Source of the DNA: Pedobacter mucosus
GTDB lineage: Bacteria; Bacteroidota; Bacteroidia; Sphingobacteriales; Sphingobacteriaceae
Assembly (NCBI RefSeq): GCF_022200785.1
Contig: NZ_CP087585.1
Location: forward strand, 124,001-188,000
Direction of reading: 5' to 3'
DNA length: 64,000 nt
Shown: positions 37,465 through 46,009 of the stretch, in pieces
Layout: the number at the start of each line of letters is the position of its first letter
Position numbering within the stretch: the stretch's first letter is position 1
Made by a program: the position numbers and the translations under genes
The notes under the pieces: model-generated
What the model was told of the DNA's origin: nothing
Seen by the model: only the letters and a program-made list of their open reading frames with translations
Databases searched by the model: none

Positions 37465-38211
37465 ATGATAAACCTATTTTTGGGTATGAAAAGAAAAGCA
37501 ATTATAATAAAAGGGTATAGTAAAGATAATGATGAACAAATAAGGGACACCAATCATGTAAAATCATATCAAGACTTTTTTTATTCAATTGCAGGTGGAT
37601 GCTACGAGAAAAACGAGATTTTGTTTTTAGAAGAGCTGAAGTTGGTCGATCTTAATAATAAGCTTGAAAATCTAAATGCAGACTATTTAATTGTAGTTTT
37701 TATAGGTCATGGTGCAAGCCAAGATGATTCTCAGCTTTTCCAGTTAAGTAAAGATGAAATTATTCATCCAGGAGACCTCACTTTTTCAGCTTCAAAAGAA
37801 CTCTTAATTTTGGAGAGTTGCAGGAATATTGCAACTGGTGTTCGGTCGTTAAAACAAGTAGGTAAAATCGCGAGATTCAAAGGTGGCGGAAAAATTCTAA
37901 TACCATTGAGTAGAGCTAAAAGTCGAAAATTATATAATCAACACTTAGCAAAGTGCGAAGACGGACTAGTTATATGTCGAGCTTGCAGTTTATCTGAATC
38001 TGCTTATGGTTATTTTTTTATTGATGAAATTTTAAAGCAATCTAAAGAATGGCACATTAAAAGCACAGAGCAAAATGGGGTTTTGGACATACAAGTACTC
38101 TTTAAGGGAGTGGCTAAAGAGGTTTCCGTTTTAGCAAAGACAAATTCGGTAAATCAAACCCCAGTTATAAGTGGTACTAACAAATTTCCATTTGTAGTAA
38201 GTAGGTATTAA
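37465..38211 (+). CDS. Caspase-like cysteine peptidase
   Basis: A 248-residue protein with a caspase-hemoglobinase fold (peptidase C14-like). The start of the fold is KRKAIIIKGYSKDN, the catalytic His82 is in VVFIGHGAS, and the catalytic Cys119 is in LLILESCRN, which match the GHG and D/E-x-C-R signatures. There are no extra domains. The start is either ATG 37465 or ATG 37486 (MKRKAIII), the latter fitting the fold start. It shares a 73-base gap with the divergent trypsin-like gene, so the two are probably co-regulated. Prokaryotic caspases often cause cell death upon infection; here the sensor is not obvious. Confidence 0.83.
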   Translation: MINLFLGMKRKAIIIKGYSKDNDEQIRDTNHVKSYQDFFYSIAGGCYEKNEILFLEELKLVDLNNKLENLNADYLIVVFIGHGASQDDSQLFQLSKDEIIHPGDLTFSASKELLILESCRNIATGVRSLKQVGKIARFKGGGKILIPLSRAKSRKLYNQHLAKCEDGLVICRACSLSESAYGYFFIDEILKQSKEWHIKSTEQNGVLDIQVLFKGVAKEVSVLAKTNSVNQTPVISGTNKFPFVVSRY

Positions 38212-38781
38212 AAAAACTATTTTTATATTATGGTTGAAAAAGGAAAAAACTTGAACAAATTGTTTACCCCACTGTAGTCTTTATTCGTCTGTATTTATTT
38301 CTGACTTATTGAGAATGATTTTATAACCATAGTTAAGGTGTTATTGTGTCGTTGTTGAAAGTTTTTAAATCGAATACAAAAGTTTAGCAAATTACATTCC
38401 GAATAATTCTGTATTTTTAATTGCCAATCACAGATGCCGTAGCGAATTGACAAGTTCAATAAATTTGACTGTACACTTGTATTATCTTCGTCATCAATAT
38501 GTTGTATTAGTCAACTTTGACCAATACAGGTTGACTCAAAATTACGTAATGAAATGATCTCCCTGTGGAATTTCCAAAGGTGGAACTAAATATTTGAGTA
38601 CCTATTTCGTACCATAACAAAGAAGCACTAGATTTCATCTAAATGCTTCTTTGTCAGCGTGCCCACATGGGGTTAGAACCAGGGAAAAAAAAATTTGATT
38701 TTTTTGGCTTAGATACTAAACTTATATAAATGAAATGCAAGTACATGAGTTCAAAATAGATGCCTTCTAAGTGATTATTTA
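38212..38781. other. Intergenic stretch with a strong hairpin (38618-38653)
   Basis: About 570 bases between the caspase gene and the end of the GapS4-like operon, without an ORF. It contains a perfect 10-base-pair inverted repeat (CAAAGAAGCA, 38618-38627, with TGCTTCTTTG, 38644-38653), with a further inner pairing TAGAT/ATCTA. This could be a terminator for one of the converging genes, although no long T run follows. The bases right after it (GTGCCCACATGGGGTTAGAACC) look vaguely like the 3' side of a tRNA on the other strand. Confidence 0.5.
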
Positions 38782-39585
38782 TCAATCTAATGGCGTAAAA
38801 TGGTTTTGATAAATTAAAGTTTTCAGTTCTTCGAATTTTGCTAGAAGTATCTTCTTTACATCTTCTTTTTGTGATAGTGTCAAATTATTCTCGTCAAGTT
38901 CAAGTGCCGAAGCTAATTTAATTTCCAGTGGTGCTTTGTGAGACTTGTCTCTCTGGAATTCGTGAAAATTAAAATCAACTTTAATTTTTCCGGTGACACC
39001 TCTACCTATTAAGTTAAATGTAAAAGTAGCCTGCATTCGCCATACTACAAGATGTTGGTAATACCTTTCCTGTTCTAAGAAAAATGTAGTATCAATTTTT
39101 TTTCCTTTGAAAATTAGCTCTTCTTTATTATCCATCCATTTTAGTTCTTCCGGTAAAGGAATGTCATTGTCCGGACAAAATTCGAAAGAACCGGCATTAT
39201 CTCCGTTAAAATCAAGCTTTCCTGTCTCAATAGAATTATATAGTTTCAAAAAGAAGACAATTCTCCCATGATTGTCAAAGTCATCAAAACGAATGCGGTG
39301 TTCTTGTTCTTGCTCATTTACAATACGTTTTTCTTTACACTTTTTTTCGAAGTACGAAACACATTTATTTACAACATTTTTTGTTTCATTCGAGGTAAAG
39401 AAGCGTTGGAAAGTTAATTGATTATCAGTATGTTTGAAGCTAACAATTGCTTTAAATTGTGTTTTGTGATTTACCCACGATTTATTATAATTATTTCTTT
39501 CGATAGTGATTTCCACCTCAATTTCCTTATCCCTAGTTACAGTTTTGACAATCGGTCTACCAACGATCTTATAATTATCTCTCAA
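38782..39585 (-). CDS. Third ORF of the GapS4-like operon (possible C-terminal part of the second)
   Basis: A 267-residue ORF that would begin at a TTG codon (39585) overlapping the stop of the preceding ORF. It contains no signal peptide and no fold I recognise; there are many charged strands (for example VTRDKEIEVEITIERNN, FEFCPDNDIPLPEELKWMD). The frame is open upstream of the TTG into the preceding ORF, and a slippery heptamer A-AAA-AAT (minus strand, 39597-39591) sits just before it. So this may be the second half of one protein made by a -1 frameshift, or a gene broken by an indel. Confidence 0.6.
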   Translation of the reverse strand: MRDNYKIVGRPIVKTVTRDKEIEVEITIERNNYNKSWVNHKTQFKAIVSFKHTDNQLTFQRFFTSNETKNVVNKCVSYFEKKCKEKRIVNEQEQEHRIRFDDFDNHGRIVFFLKLYNSIETGKLDFNGDNAGSFEFCPDNDIPLPEELKWMDNKEELIFKGKKIDTTFFLEQERYYQHLVVWRMQATFTFNLIGRGVTGKIKVDFNFHEFQRDKSHKAPLEIKLASALELDENNLTLSQKEDVKKILLAKFEELKTLIYQNHFTPLD

Positions 39586-39938
39586 TATGCATTTTTTGGT
39601 GAGATATGCTCGTTTAATCCAGGAAGATAGTCCTCGTGAATAAAATTGGTAAGGTTTATGAAATTTTCATTTAATCGAATTTTGCCTGAACCAGCACTTT
39701 TTAATGTGTCTTCTTTGATTGTTTGTCTTTCAACTAATATTTCAAATTCTGATGGTGAAAGTAAAAGGCAAGATAGGATTGAAACTGTATGTTCTTTTTG
39801 AGCACTAGGCGTAAAAATTCCGCGTCGTCTTAATATTGATTTAACATCAGCTTCAGATATGTATGTCTGATTCGCTAGGTCTCTCATCATTTCTCCACTC
39901 GGGATAAATGAACTTGGATTGATTTTAGTATTGGCCAT
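39582..39938 (-). CDS. GapS4b-like N-terminal ORF
   Basis: A 118-residue ORF. It begins MANTKINPSSFIPSGEMMRD and then YISEADVKSILRRRGIF, a pattern that I recall from GapS4b-type proteins, partners of a PD-(D/E)xK nuclease in an anti-phage system. The start overlaps the stop of the nuclease gene (TAATG). It ends at TGA (39584-39582) after a slippery run, while the neighbouring frame continues for 267 residues. The family link is from memory and is not verified. The role in the system would be sensing or partner binding. Confidence 0.5.
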   Translation of the reverse strand: MANTKINPSSFIPSGEMMRDLANQTYISEADVKSILRRRGIFTPSAQKEHTVSILSCLLLSPSEFEILVERQTIKEDTLKSAGSGKIRLNENFINLTNFIHEDYLPGLNEHISPKNAY

Positions 39939-40858
39939 TATTGAATCAATTTATCTGCGTACGAACTTACTCTTATTTTTCTGGATGTACTTTGGTCGGA
40001 GAAAAAATCGAGTACTTTTCTCACGCTATTTTCGTTTCCATTTGTTTTATAATCAGGAAATAATATCTCAATGGTACCTGCAAAAGAAGAAGATAACTTA
40101 TTGGCCATTCCTACATATTTTTTTAAGTCCTCCTCATCATATCGATCCCCAGTATATAAAATTATGTGTTCACCAGTTTCTGTAGAATATTTCATCGGTA
40201 TTACGGTGGAATTGATGTATTCTACAGGGAGGATGGAGCCGCTTTTAATCTTTATATCCTCACGAAAATTAAGACCAGTTTCAATGTAAAGGAATTCCCA
40301 TCCAGTAAAACGTTGGTCTGCATGAGATAAAATTTGCCACAAAAACTCGGCTTGTTTTAAATCAACAAGGTAGGAGGCTTCAAATTGAAAATCTTCTAAA
40401 TCATCTATTTGTGCAGTAGAAGTTTCACTTTTGAGGTCTCGATCCTCATCGCTTTCCAAGTCCGATAACCAAATAAGTATCCCTACAATGCTTTCACTTT
40501 CTATTACTCCTTCATCTAAAAAGTTTTTTGAAATTTCCCCTTTTTGATCTGATCTATTATAACAATTACAGATATCAGATAGTTCTTTTAGATGTGATTT
40601 GAATTTTGAATTTGGATGTTTATCATAACCTTTTGTGGCTTTTATTGATACTACACCATGTACCAAGCGCTGTTGAATTAAAGGGCATGGATATAACTTT
40701 AGATAATCTATGCCGTGTGATTCACGCCCAGGATGTTTAGTTGTGTCATTGCAAGGAATAGATACATTTTCTTGACCATTTACCCATCCAATTCTATGTA
40801 AAAGCCTTACCGCTGCATCTTCACCAAGTTCTCCTGTTCGTTTTGAAATTTCCCCCAT
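39938..40858 (-). CDS. PD-(D/E)xK nuclease-like protein (GapS4a-like)
   Basis: A 306-residue protein. The N-terminal half has the restriction-nuclease fold: a helix with Glu (KRTGELGEDAAVRLLHRIGW), then the Asp in HGIDYLKLY, and the strand with the Lys in GVVSIKATKG (D-xn-S-x-K). The rest is a mixed alpha/beta region without known motifs. It is the first gene of a three-ORF operon, overlapping the next by one base. The set resembles GapS4 anti-phage modules, in which this protein would be the DNA-cutting effector. The active-site residues are seen; the system name is an inference. Confidence 0.6.
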   Translation of the reverse strand: MGEISKRTGELGEDAAVRLLHRIGWVNGQENVSIPCNDTTKHPGRESHGIDYLKLYPCPLIQQRLVHGVVSIKATKGYDKHPNSKFKSHLKELSDICNCYNRSDQKGEISKNFLDEGVIESESIVGILIWLSDLESDEDRDLKSETSTAQIDDLEDFQFEASYLVDLKQAEFLWQILSHADQRFTGWEFLYIETGLNFREDIKIKSGSILPVEYINSTVIPMKYSTETGEHIILYTGDRYDEEDLKKYVGMANKLSSSFAGTIEILFPDYKTNGNENSVRKVLDFFSDQSTSRKIRVSSYADKLIQ

Positions 40859-41449
40859 TTTGAAATACGTTAATTTATACTGACTAAAGTATATAATTTT
40901 TTGTAATCAACAAATGTTTAGTTGTAGGTAGGTTGGAAGAACATTTTGTAGATAACGTCTGTTACATTTTACAGGGATAATACGTATGTTAACAACGCGG
41001 ATGCAAGCTATTATAATGGCGTTAACAATACGATAACAAATAAAAAACCCTTTAGCTTTTTTAGGATAAAGTGTTGATAATCAATAAAAATAAATCCGAT
41101 TAAGTTCGGCCTTGTTTGCGCATTGTGAAAGTATTGAGAATTTTGAGAAAGTATTGACGAATAAGATTGAGGGACAGTATCGGAAGAAGAAGCATATGTG
41201 ATTACTTATTTTCATATTGACCAAGCGAAAAAATAACAACTATTTTTGTATTGGTTTAAATATTATTATTTTAAGGTGGTCAATTTGAAGCCAAATGGGC
41301 TGTTAAGAATTTCCGGAATAAACTGATCTCAACCTCCTAAATCTCCATCAGATCTTACCCCTAGATCTTAAACCAATGTCACTACAAATTGCATCGTTGG
41401 TAATTTTATCATAAATTAAGTTTTTTTAAATCATCTTTCACTTTACCCA
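40859..41449. other. Intergenic stretch with repeat copy 2
   Basis: About 590 bases between the GapS4-like nuclease gene and a small ORF. It holds the second copy of the diverged repeat (41097-41201). No RNA gene or other structure is evident. Confidence 0.5.
41097..41201 (+). repeat. Diverged repeat, copy 2 (gene-end remnant)
   Basis: The partner of 36461-36562, in the same orientation. The codons NFEKVLTNKIEGQYRKKKHM then stop align with NFEKVLSNKVERQYRRKKI then stop. The two copies bracket the protease pair and the GapS4-like operon (36,567-40,858), which suggests that this cassette was inserted between, or recombined through, two copies of one gene end. Confidence 0.6.
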
Positions 41450-41713
41450 ATGGATACTAAAGGTTGCTACTATCTGAATATATTTTTTCCCTCGAATATT
41501 TTATTACCGGAGCAGACTTCATATAATTTTGCATATGAAGGAAGAAATGTAGGTGTCTCTGTCTTGAAGCATCTAAAGTCACTTAACGTCAATGATTTTG
41601 ACAATCGCATAATAGTGAGGCCAGACAAATCCCTATCGCTCGATAAAACCGGATTTGAAATTTCAAAGTCAAATCTCTCGACTAAATATAATGGAATTGC
41701 AATAGTGTACTAA
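41450..41713 (+). CDS. Small hypothetical protein beside the IS3 element
   Basis: An 87-residue ORF starting MDTKGCYYLNIFFPSNILLP and ending KYNGIAIVY. The composition is protein-like, but there is no known motif. Its stop lies 12 bases from the presumed left end of the IS3 element. It could be a complete small gene or the remnant of one cut by the IS. Confidence 0.4.
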   Translation: MDTKGCYYLNIFFPSNILLPEQTSYNFAYEGRNVGVSVLKHLKSLNVNDFDNRIIVRPDKSLSLDKTGFEISKSNLSTKYNGIAIVY

Positions 41714-41776
41714 AGTTTTTTTTTCGTCAGATATTTTTTTTGAGATGCATTTATTTAGATTCTGTTTTGATGTAAA

Positions 41777-42607
41777 TTATGCAGCTTTTTTTCTGTTCAT
41801 TATCGTTTTTTCAACCTCTAAGGGAGTCAAATAACCTAATGAGGAATGGATTCTTTTTCTGTTGTACCAAACCTCGATGTATTCAAATATTGCCATGTAT
41901 GCCTGCTTCTTAGTTTTGAAAGTGTTTTGATAAACCATCTCAGTTTTCATTGTTTTAAAGAAACTCTCTGCAACTGCATTGTCCCAACAATTTCCCTTTC
42001 GACTCATACTCTGGATTATTGGTAGCCCAATTAACTGCTGCCTAAATTCCAGGCAGGCATACTGAACTCCCTGATCAGAGTGGAATATTAGCGTATCCCC
42101 AATTTTCCTGTTTGCCCTTGCCATCTGGAATGCTTTAACCGTTGTGTTCCTAGCTTCCATATTATCGCTGAGTGCCCAACCGATCACTTTTCTATCTGCA
42201 AGATCAATAACCGTTGTCAAGTAGACCCATCCCGCACCTGTACGTATATAAGTAAGGTCCGAGACCCATTTTTCTCCTAGCCCTGTAGCCGAAAAATCTC
42301 TGTCAAGAACGTTTGCCGCCACAGGATGCACATGATCTGAGTCCGTTGTTTTTACCCAGTTTTTGCGTATAACACTTTGAATCCCCGCCTTCCGCATAAT
42401 TCTGGCTACTCTTGGTCTGGATGCTTGGATGCCTTTTTCAGCGAGCTTGGCCGCAATCCTTGGACTCCCGTAGACCTTTTTGCTCCAGCTATGTATCTCA
42501 CTGATTTCTTTTAACAGCAACATGCTTTCAACTTGACGTTTGCCCTTGGGATGATTTAACCAATAATAAAAACCACTATTGCTTACCCGAAACACTCTAC
42601 ACATCAT
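41777..42607 (-). CDS. IS3 transposase orfB (integrase core)
   Basis: A 276-residue DDE transposase from its first internal Met. The integrase core shows KWVSDLTYIRTGAGWVYLTT (first Asp), LIFHSDQGVQYACLEF (second Asp) and the Glu in GNCWDNAVAESFFKTMK. The frame is open upstream to about 42,660 (REHRRIFPVE). As in other IS3 elements, the active protein is most likely an orfA-orfB fusion made by a -1 frameshift. Confidence 0.9.
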   Translation of the reverse strand: MMCRVFRVSNSGFYYWLNHPKGKRQVESMLLLKEISEIHSWSKKVYGSPRIAAKLAEKGIQASRPRVARIMRKAGIQSVIRKNWVKTTDSDHVHPVAANVLDRDFSATGLGEKWVSDLTYIRTGAGWVYLTTVIDLADRKVIGWALSDNMEARNTTVKAFQMARANRKIGDTLIFHSDQGVQYACLEFRQQLIGLPIIQSMSRKGNCWDNAVAESFFKTMKTEMVYQNTFKTKKQAYMAIFEYIEVWYNRKRIHSSLGYLTPLEVEKTIMNRKKAA

Positions 42608-42636
42608 TTCAACTGGAAATATTCTTCGGTGCTCCC

Positions 42637-42927
42637 TTATAAATCCGAATATCTCCCGTCTCCCTTGGAAAAGATGCCGACCGCCTTTTTTAGGATGTCA
42701 CGCTCCATTTGGGCATCTTTTAGCTCTTTTTGCAGCTTTTTGATCAGCTTCTGATCCTCGGTCAATTCAGCTGCTCCTTGCCCGGACTCTGATTCCTGTT
42801 GTCTCCATTTACTCAAAAGAGTATGGTTGATACCTAACTCATCAGCTACCTCTTTTACAGATCCTTTAGTGTAAGAAAGCGCTATAGCCATCTTTCTGAA
42901 GGATTCATCAAACACTCGTCTGCTCAT
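42637..42927 (-). CDS. IS3 transposase orfA (helix-turn-helix)
   Basis: A 96-residue protein with the helix-turn-helix GSVKEVADELGINHTLLSKW and a leucine-rich coiled coil (about residues 55-85), typical of IS3 OrfA. It recognises the ends of the element and, by a frameshift near its end, is joined to orfB. The stop at 42637 lies within the orfB frame. Confidence 0.9.
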   Translation of the reverse strand: MSRRVFDESFRKMAIALSYTKGSVKEVADELGINHTLLSKWRQQESESGQGAAELTEDQKLIKKLQKELKDAQMERDILKKAVGIFSKGDGRYSDL

Positions 42928-42968
42928 ATAATCAAATTTAAAAGTTTCTTTCTAAATCTGACAACTAA

Positions 42969-43520
42969 ATTCCTCTAGTCAAATGTAGCAACTCCAGTTT
43001 CCCCTATAACAAAGAAAAGGACGAATATACTTGTCCAGTGAACAAACCTTTGCCCTTCACGAGCTTCTATACCAACAAGGATGGTGCGGTAATGAAAAAC
43101 TACTGGGCCTCATCAAAGGATTGCAAAGCTTGCCCCATGAAATCCAGCTGTGCTCCAAACATAGCTTGCAGAAAGATCACCAGAACGATTTATGACAAAC
43201 AATATTTGAGGGCTTACAGCAGACAACAAACCAAGAGAGGGAAACAAATGAAAAAACTTCGGCAAAGTACAGTCGAACCTGTCTTCGGCAGTTTGACCCA
43301 GTTCTATGGTTTAAGAAAAATAGGCGTACTGGGCAAGTTAGGTGCACATAAAGTAATGCTCATGGCAGCAATTGCCTTCAATCTCAAAAAGTACCTTAAG
43401 AAAGGAGGGAGAAAACCCTCCTCTGGTATTTTTGAGGCTGCTATAGAGTCCTTCCAAAGCTGCCAAGTGATTTTTCGTGCGAACATATTGAACATATTGA
43501 ATGCGTATCGCTTCTCCTGA
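42969..43520 (+). pseudogene. IS1182 family transposase, C-terminal remnant
   Basis: An open frame that begins right after the IS3 end with no start codon (SSFPYNKEKDEYTCPVNKPLPF) and continues for about 180 residues. It has the Cys-rich part CKACPMKSSCAP and the C-terminal DDE region QSTVEPVFGSLTQFYGLRKI with the catalytic Glu. The N-terminal half is absent and is not found on the other side of the IS3 element. It is inactive. Confidence 0.8.
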
Positions 43521-43661
43521 AGGCTGCATAAATCGCCAAATTGAGTTAAAATAAAAGTCAAACCACTTCTGCAACAGCCACGACCGTTTAATGATAATAT
43601 CGTAATGCTTGTTAAGCCTTAAAGATGGCTAGCTATTGCAATATCTATGAAGGGAACTGAT

Positions 43662-45314
43662 TCATTTTTTATTGATAATCTCCATGGCCATTTCTAAAAC
43701 TTCATCTTTTCCAAGGCGGATTCCTTCAATTGTGGGAGTTACTTTTACATCTGGAACGATCCCTATTCTTTGTGTCTCCTTTCCGTCAGGGTAGTAAATA
43801 CCAATACCTGTTATCCAGGTCTTAAATCCGCCTGGTAAAGTAATCAAGGATGTATTGCCATCAGCTCCTGAGGTCTGACTACCCACAATTGTAACATTTG
43901 GTGCTGTCTGCAGAGCCATCATGGTAAACTCTGCATGACTTTGCGTGGTTTCATTGCACAACAGTATAACCTTACCCGAATAGTAACTTGCATTCTTTTT
44001 CCCACAATACAGATCCTTTGAAAAATTAAATGTCCCAGGATTGTTTATATCTGGTATACTCGTTTTGACAAATGCTCGACGATCTTTATTTAAAAAATCG
44101 GACAATAAATACATTGTCTGATTTGGATAGTTTCTTATGTCAAATATGATAGCTTTTGTATTTTTTACCTTTGCGAGTACGGACGCAACTTGATTGCGTT
44201 GGAGATTTCCCAAATTAATATATCCTACATTTTCCTCTAGGATTTTAACCGTATCCTTGATATTACTACTGTTCCATTTATAGTTGAGTTTATCGTAACC
44301 AATTCTAAAAATAATTTTTTTGCTAACAACACCATTTCGTTCAAATTCTGTTTCAACGGTTTCTGATTTACCATTAAAAAGAATATTATGCATATCTCTC
44401 CACTTGACCGATTCATTGGAGGCTCCAACATATTTTGAGTTTTTCTTAACTATTGTTGCAATTGGCACACCATCAATTTTCATAAAGACATCTCCGACTT
44501 TAACATCACTTTTCCTGCAAAGGCTATCATTATAAAACCCGGTTACTACAGCCTTTTCACCAATTATCTTAAAACTAAATGGAACCCATTTGAACCCAAA
44601 ATACATGTTGGTGTTTCTTGTTGAGAATTTCGCATGACTGTCGTTGACCTTTGCGGTCAGTTCAAGGATTGCAAGATGGTAGTCTGTAGTATCCGCTGCA
44701 CTTTCAAACTTTGGAATCATTTCATCTAACACAGCTTCCCAATTCTGGTCGGTCTTAAATCTATATGGATAAAAGTATTCGACAATGTTCCAATAACGTG
44801 CAAGTGTTAACAACCTTAACTCTTTTGATGGATAAATAGAGTCTAGATAGGCTTTCTCATTTGTAAATTCCGTATTACTAACCCCTTTAACCTGGCTTAC
44901 ATAATAATTTTGACCCTGATTTCTATTAGCTTGAATATTTAGAAGCTGTATAATGAGCTCTTTACTAAAATTCGCCGAATCCTTCAGCCAGTCCATATCA
45001 AGATTGTGTTTGTCGTCACTTACATCTTTAACCTCACAGGCCTTACACTTTTCCAACTTGCCAAGTCTATTAATCCAGGTCGTGTAGTAGAGATTGATTG
45101 CCTCTTTCGATCTTGAAAGCTTTACTTGTTTTAAGCCAGTCGTAAATGCCTCGTCCCAATCTATCTTGCCTTTTGCAACCATGGGATGATGGTATTTAAG
45201 GAAGCCCCATATTTTGATGAAAGTTGCAGTTTGGCTTGTTTCGCTTTCGTGTGAAACTACGCTAGTTGCGATTAAATAAGAAAGCAGAATAGTTAGTAGA
45301 ATTGTTTTCTTCAT
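43662..45314 (-). CDS. S41 family peptidase, exported
   Basis: A 550-residue protein with a signal peptide (MKKTILLTILLSYLIATSVV). It has an N-terminal helical region with a Cys pair (KCKACEVKD), a PDZ-like part (SDVKVGDVFMKIDGVPIATI) and the C-terminal S41 core with the nucleophile region NETTQSHAEFTMM and then GSQTSGADGNTSLITLPGG. This fold covers tail-specific proteases and tricorn-like peptidases. It would act in the periplasm or at the cell surface. Its place in a defence-rich island is not explained; the neighbours are IS remnants. Confidence 0.85.
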   Translation of the reverse strand: MKKTILLTILLSYLIATSVVSHESETSQTATFIKIWGFLKYHHPMVAKGKIDWDEAFTTGLKQVKLSRSKEAINLYYTTWINRLGKLEKCKACEVKDVSDDKHNLDMDWLKDSANFSKELIIQLLNIQANRNQGQNYYVSQVKGVSNTEFTNEKAYLDSIYPSKELRLLTLARYWNIVEYFYPYRFKTDQNWEAVLDEMIPKFESAADTTDYHLAILELTAKVNDSHAKFSTRNTNMYFGFKWVPFSFKIIGEKAVVTGFYNDSLCRKSDVKVGDVFMKIDGVPIATIVKKNSKYVGASNESVKWRDMHNILFNGKSETVETEFERNGVVSKKIIFRIGYDKLNYKWNSSNIKDTVKILEENVGYINLGNLQRNQVASVLAKVKNTKAIIFDIRNYPNQTMYLLSDFLNKDRRAFVKTSIPDINNPGTFNFSKDLYCGKKNASYYSGKVILLCNETTQSHAEFTMMALQTAPNVTIVGSQTSGADGNTSLITLPGGFKTWITGIGIYYPDGKETQRIGIVPDVKVTPTIEGIRLGKDEVLEMAMEIINKK

Positions 45315-45533
45315 TCGTTATTACCATTTATATGTATTAAATGTAATCGAATAAATGGAATAGAGAAGATGTTTGATAGCTAATTAACAAAATTTAACTG
45401 AAACACTTACAAAATAGGTCAATTATTATAACAAATGGCGGCTATACCCACAAGTACCTTTAACTGTTTATTGAAAAATCCTCATTATTTTATAGTCAGC
45501 AATGTTTTTAAGTTGTTTGGGTATTTCCTTGCG

Positions 45534-45650
45534 AAAACCAATCTAACTGATTCCGCATGGCCAAATTCATAAGGGCATGGTAAATAATGATTTAATATAA
45601 ATTTATTTTTAGGCGAGATGGGGTCAACCAGCTGCGGTTTATCCACTCAC
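45534..45650. repeat. Long diverged direct repeat, left copy (before the HEPN/PHP-ATPase cassette)
   Basis: This copy of 117 bases aligns with 50047-50162, with at most one gap and about two thirds identity by eye. Shared blocks include AAAACCAATCTA, CCAAAT, TAATGATTTAAT, GGGGTCA and CGGTTT. On the minus strand both copies look like degenerate coding ends (NQLDWF in one, GQLDWFFHNE in the other). Confidence 0.65.
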
Positions 45651-45700
45651 TTGACGTGCAGACTTTTTTGCCGCTTTTATTATTTTCCCAATAATCAAAA

Positions 45701-45853
45701 ATGGTAAAATTAATGGAACATGAAGACTTCGAATATACACAGTTAGATGACGAGGAAATGACGGCTTTTTTGCTCAGGCAAAAACAGCCAAGTGAGCGCG
45801 GTGAGCAGGAAAAGCGAGAGCTATTTGCGAAGCAACGTTCATTTTCGATTTAA
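45701..45853 (+). CDS. Small ORF, 50 residues
   Basis: An ATG-started ORF (MVKLMEHEDFEYTQLDDEEM then TAFLLRQKQPSERGEQEKRE) with a strongly charged, helix-prone sequence. The start is preceded by A+T-rich sequence without a clear ribosome site. It could be a small regulatory protein or a remnant. The composition is unlike random sequence, but support is limited. Confidence 0.4.
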   Translation: MVKLMEHEDFEYTQLDDEEMTAFLLRQKQPSERGEQEKRELFAKQRSFSI

Positions 45854-46009
45854 AGGCGGAATGTGAGAATAAAGATCGTTTCAGAATAAAATAGTACTCT
45901 TAAAATTTGGAACAGACATCTTCCCTTATGGGGTCATAAGGAGTAACTAATGCTCTGCAGAAACCTACTATCTTGTTTGCGTTAACTGACTTTTTGAAGG
46001 TGCTACTGA

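Larger units (their letters stand above)
41726..42962 (-). mobile_element. IS3 family insertion sequence
   Basis: An element of about 1.24 kb with two overlapping transposase frames (orfA, orfB) on the minus strand. The ends are weakly defined: GTCAGAT at 41726-41732 and its reverse complement ATCTGAC at 42956-42962. No convincing target duplication is seen. It sits against an IS1182 transposase remnant whose 5' part is missing, so the insertion was accompanied or followed by a deletion. Confidence 0.75.
45315..46009. other. Intergenic region with one repeat and one small ORF
   Basis: About 700 bases that hold the left copy of a long diverged repeat (45534-45650) and a 50-residue ORF (45701-45853). 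Nothing else is recognised. Confidence 0.5.
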
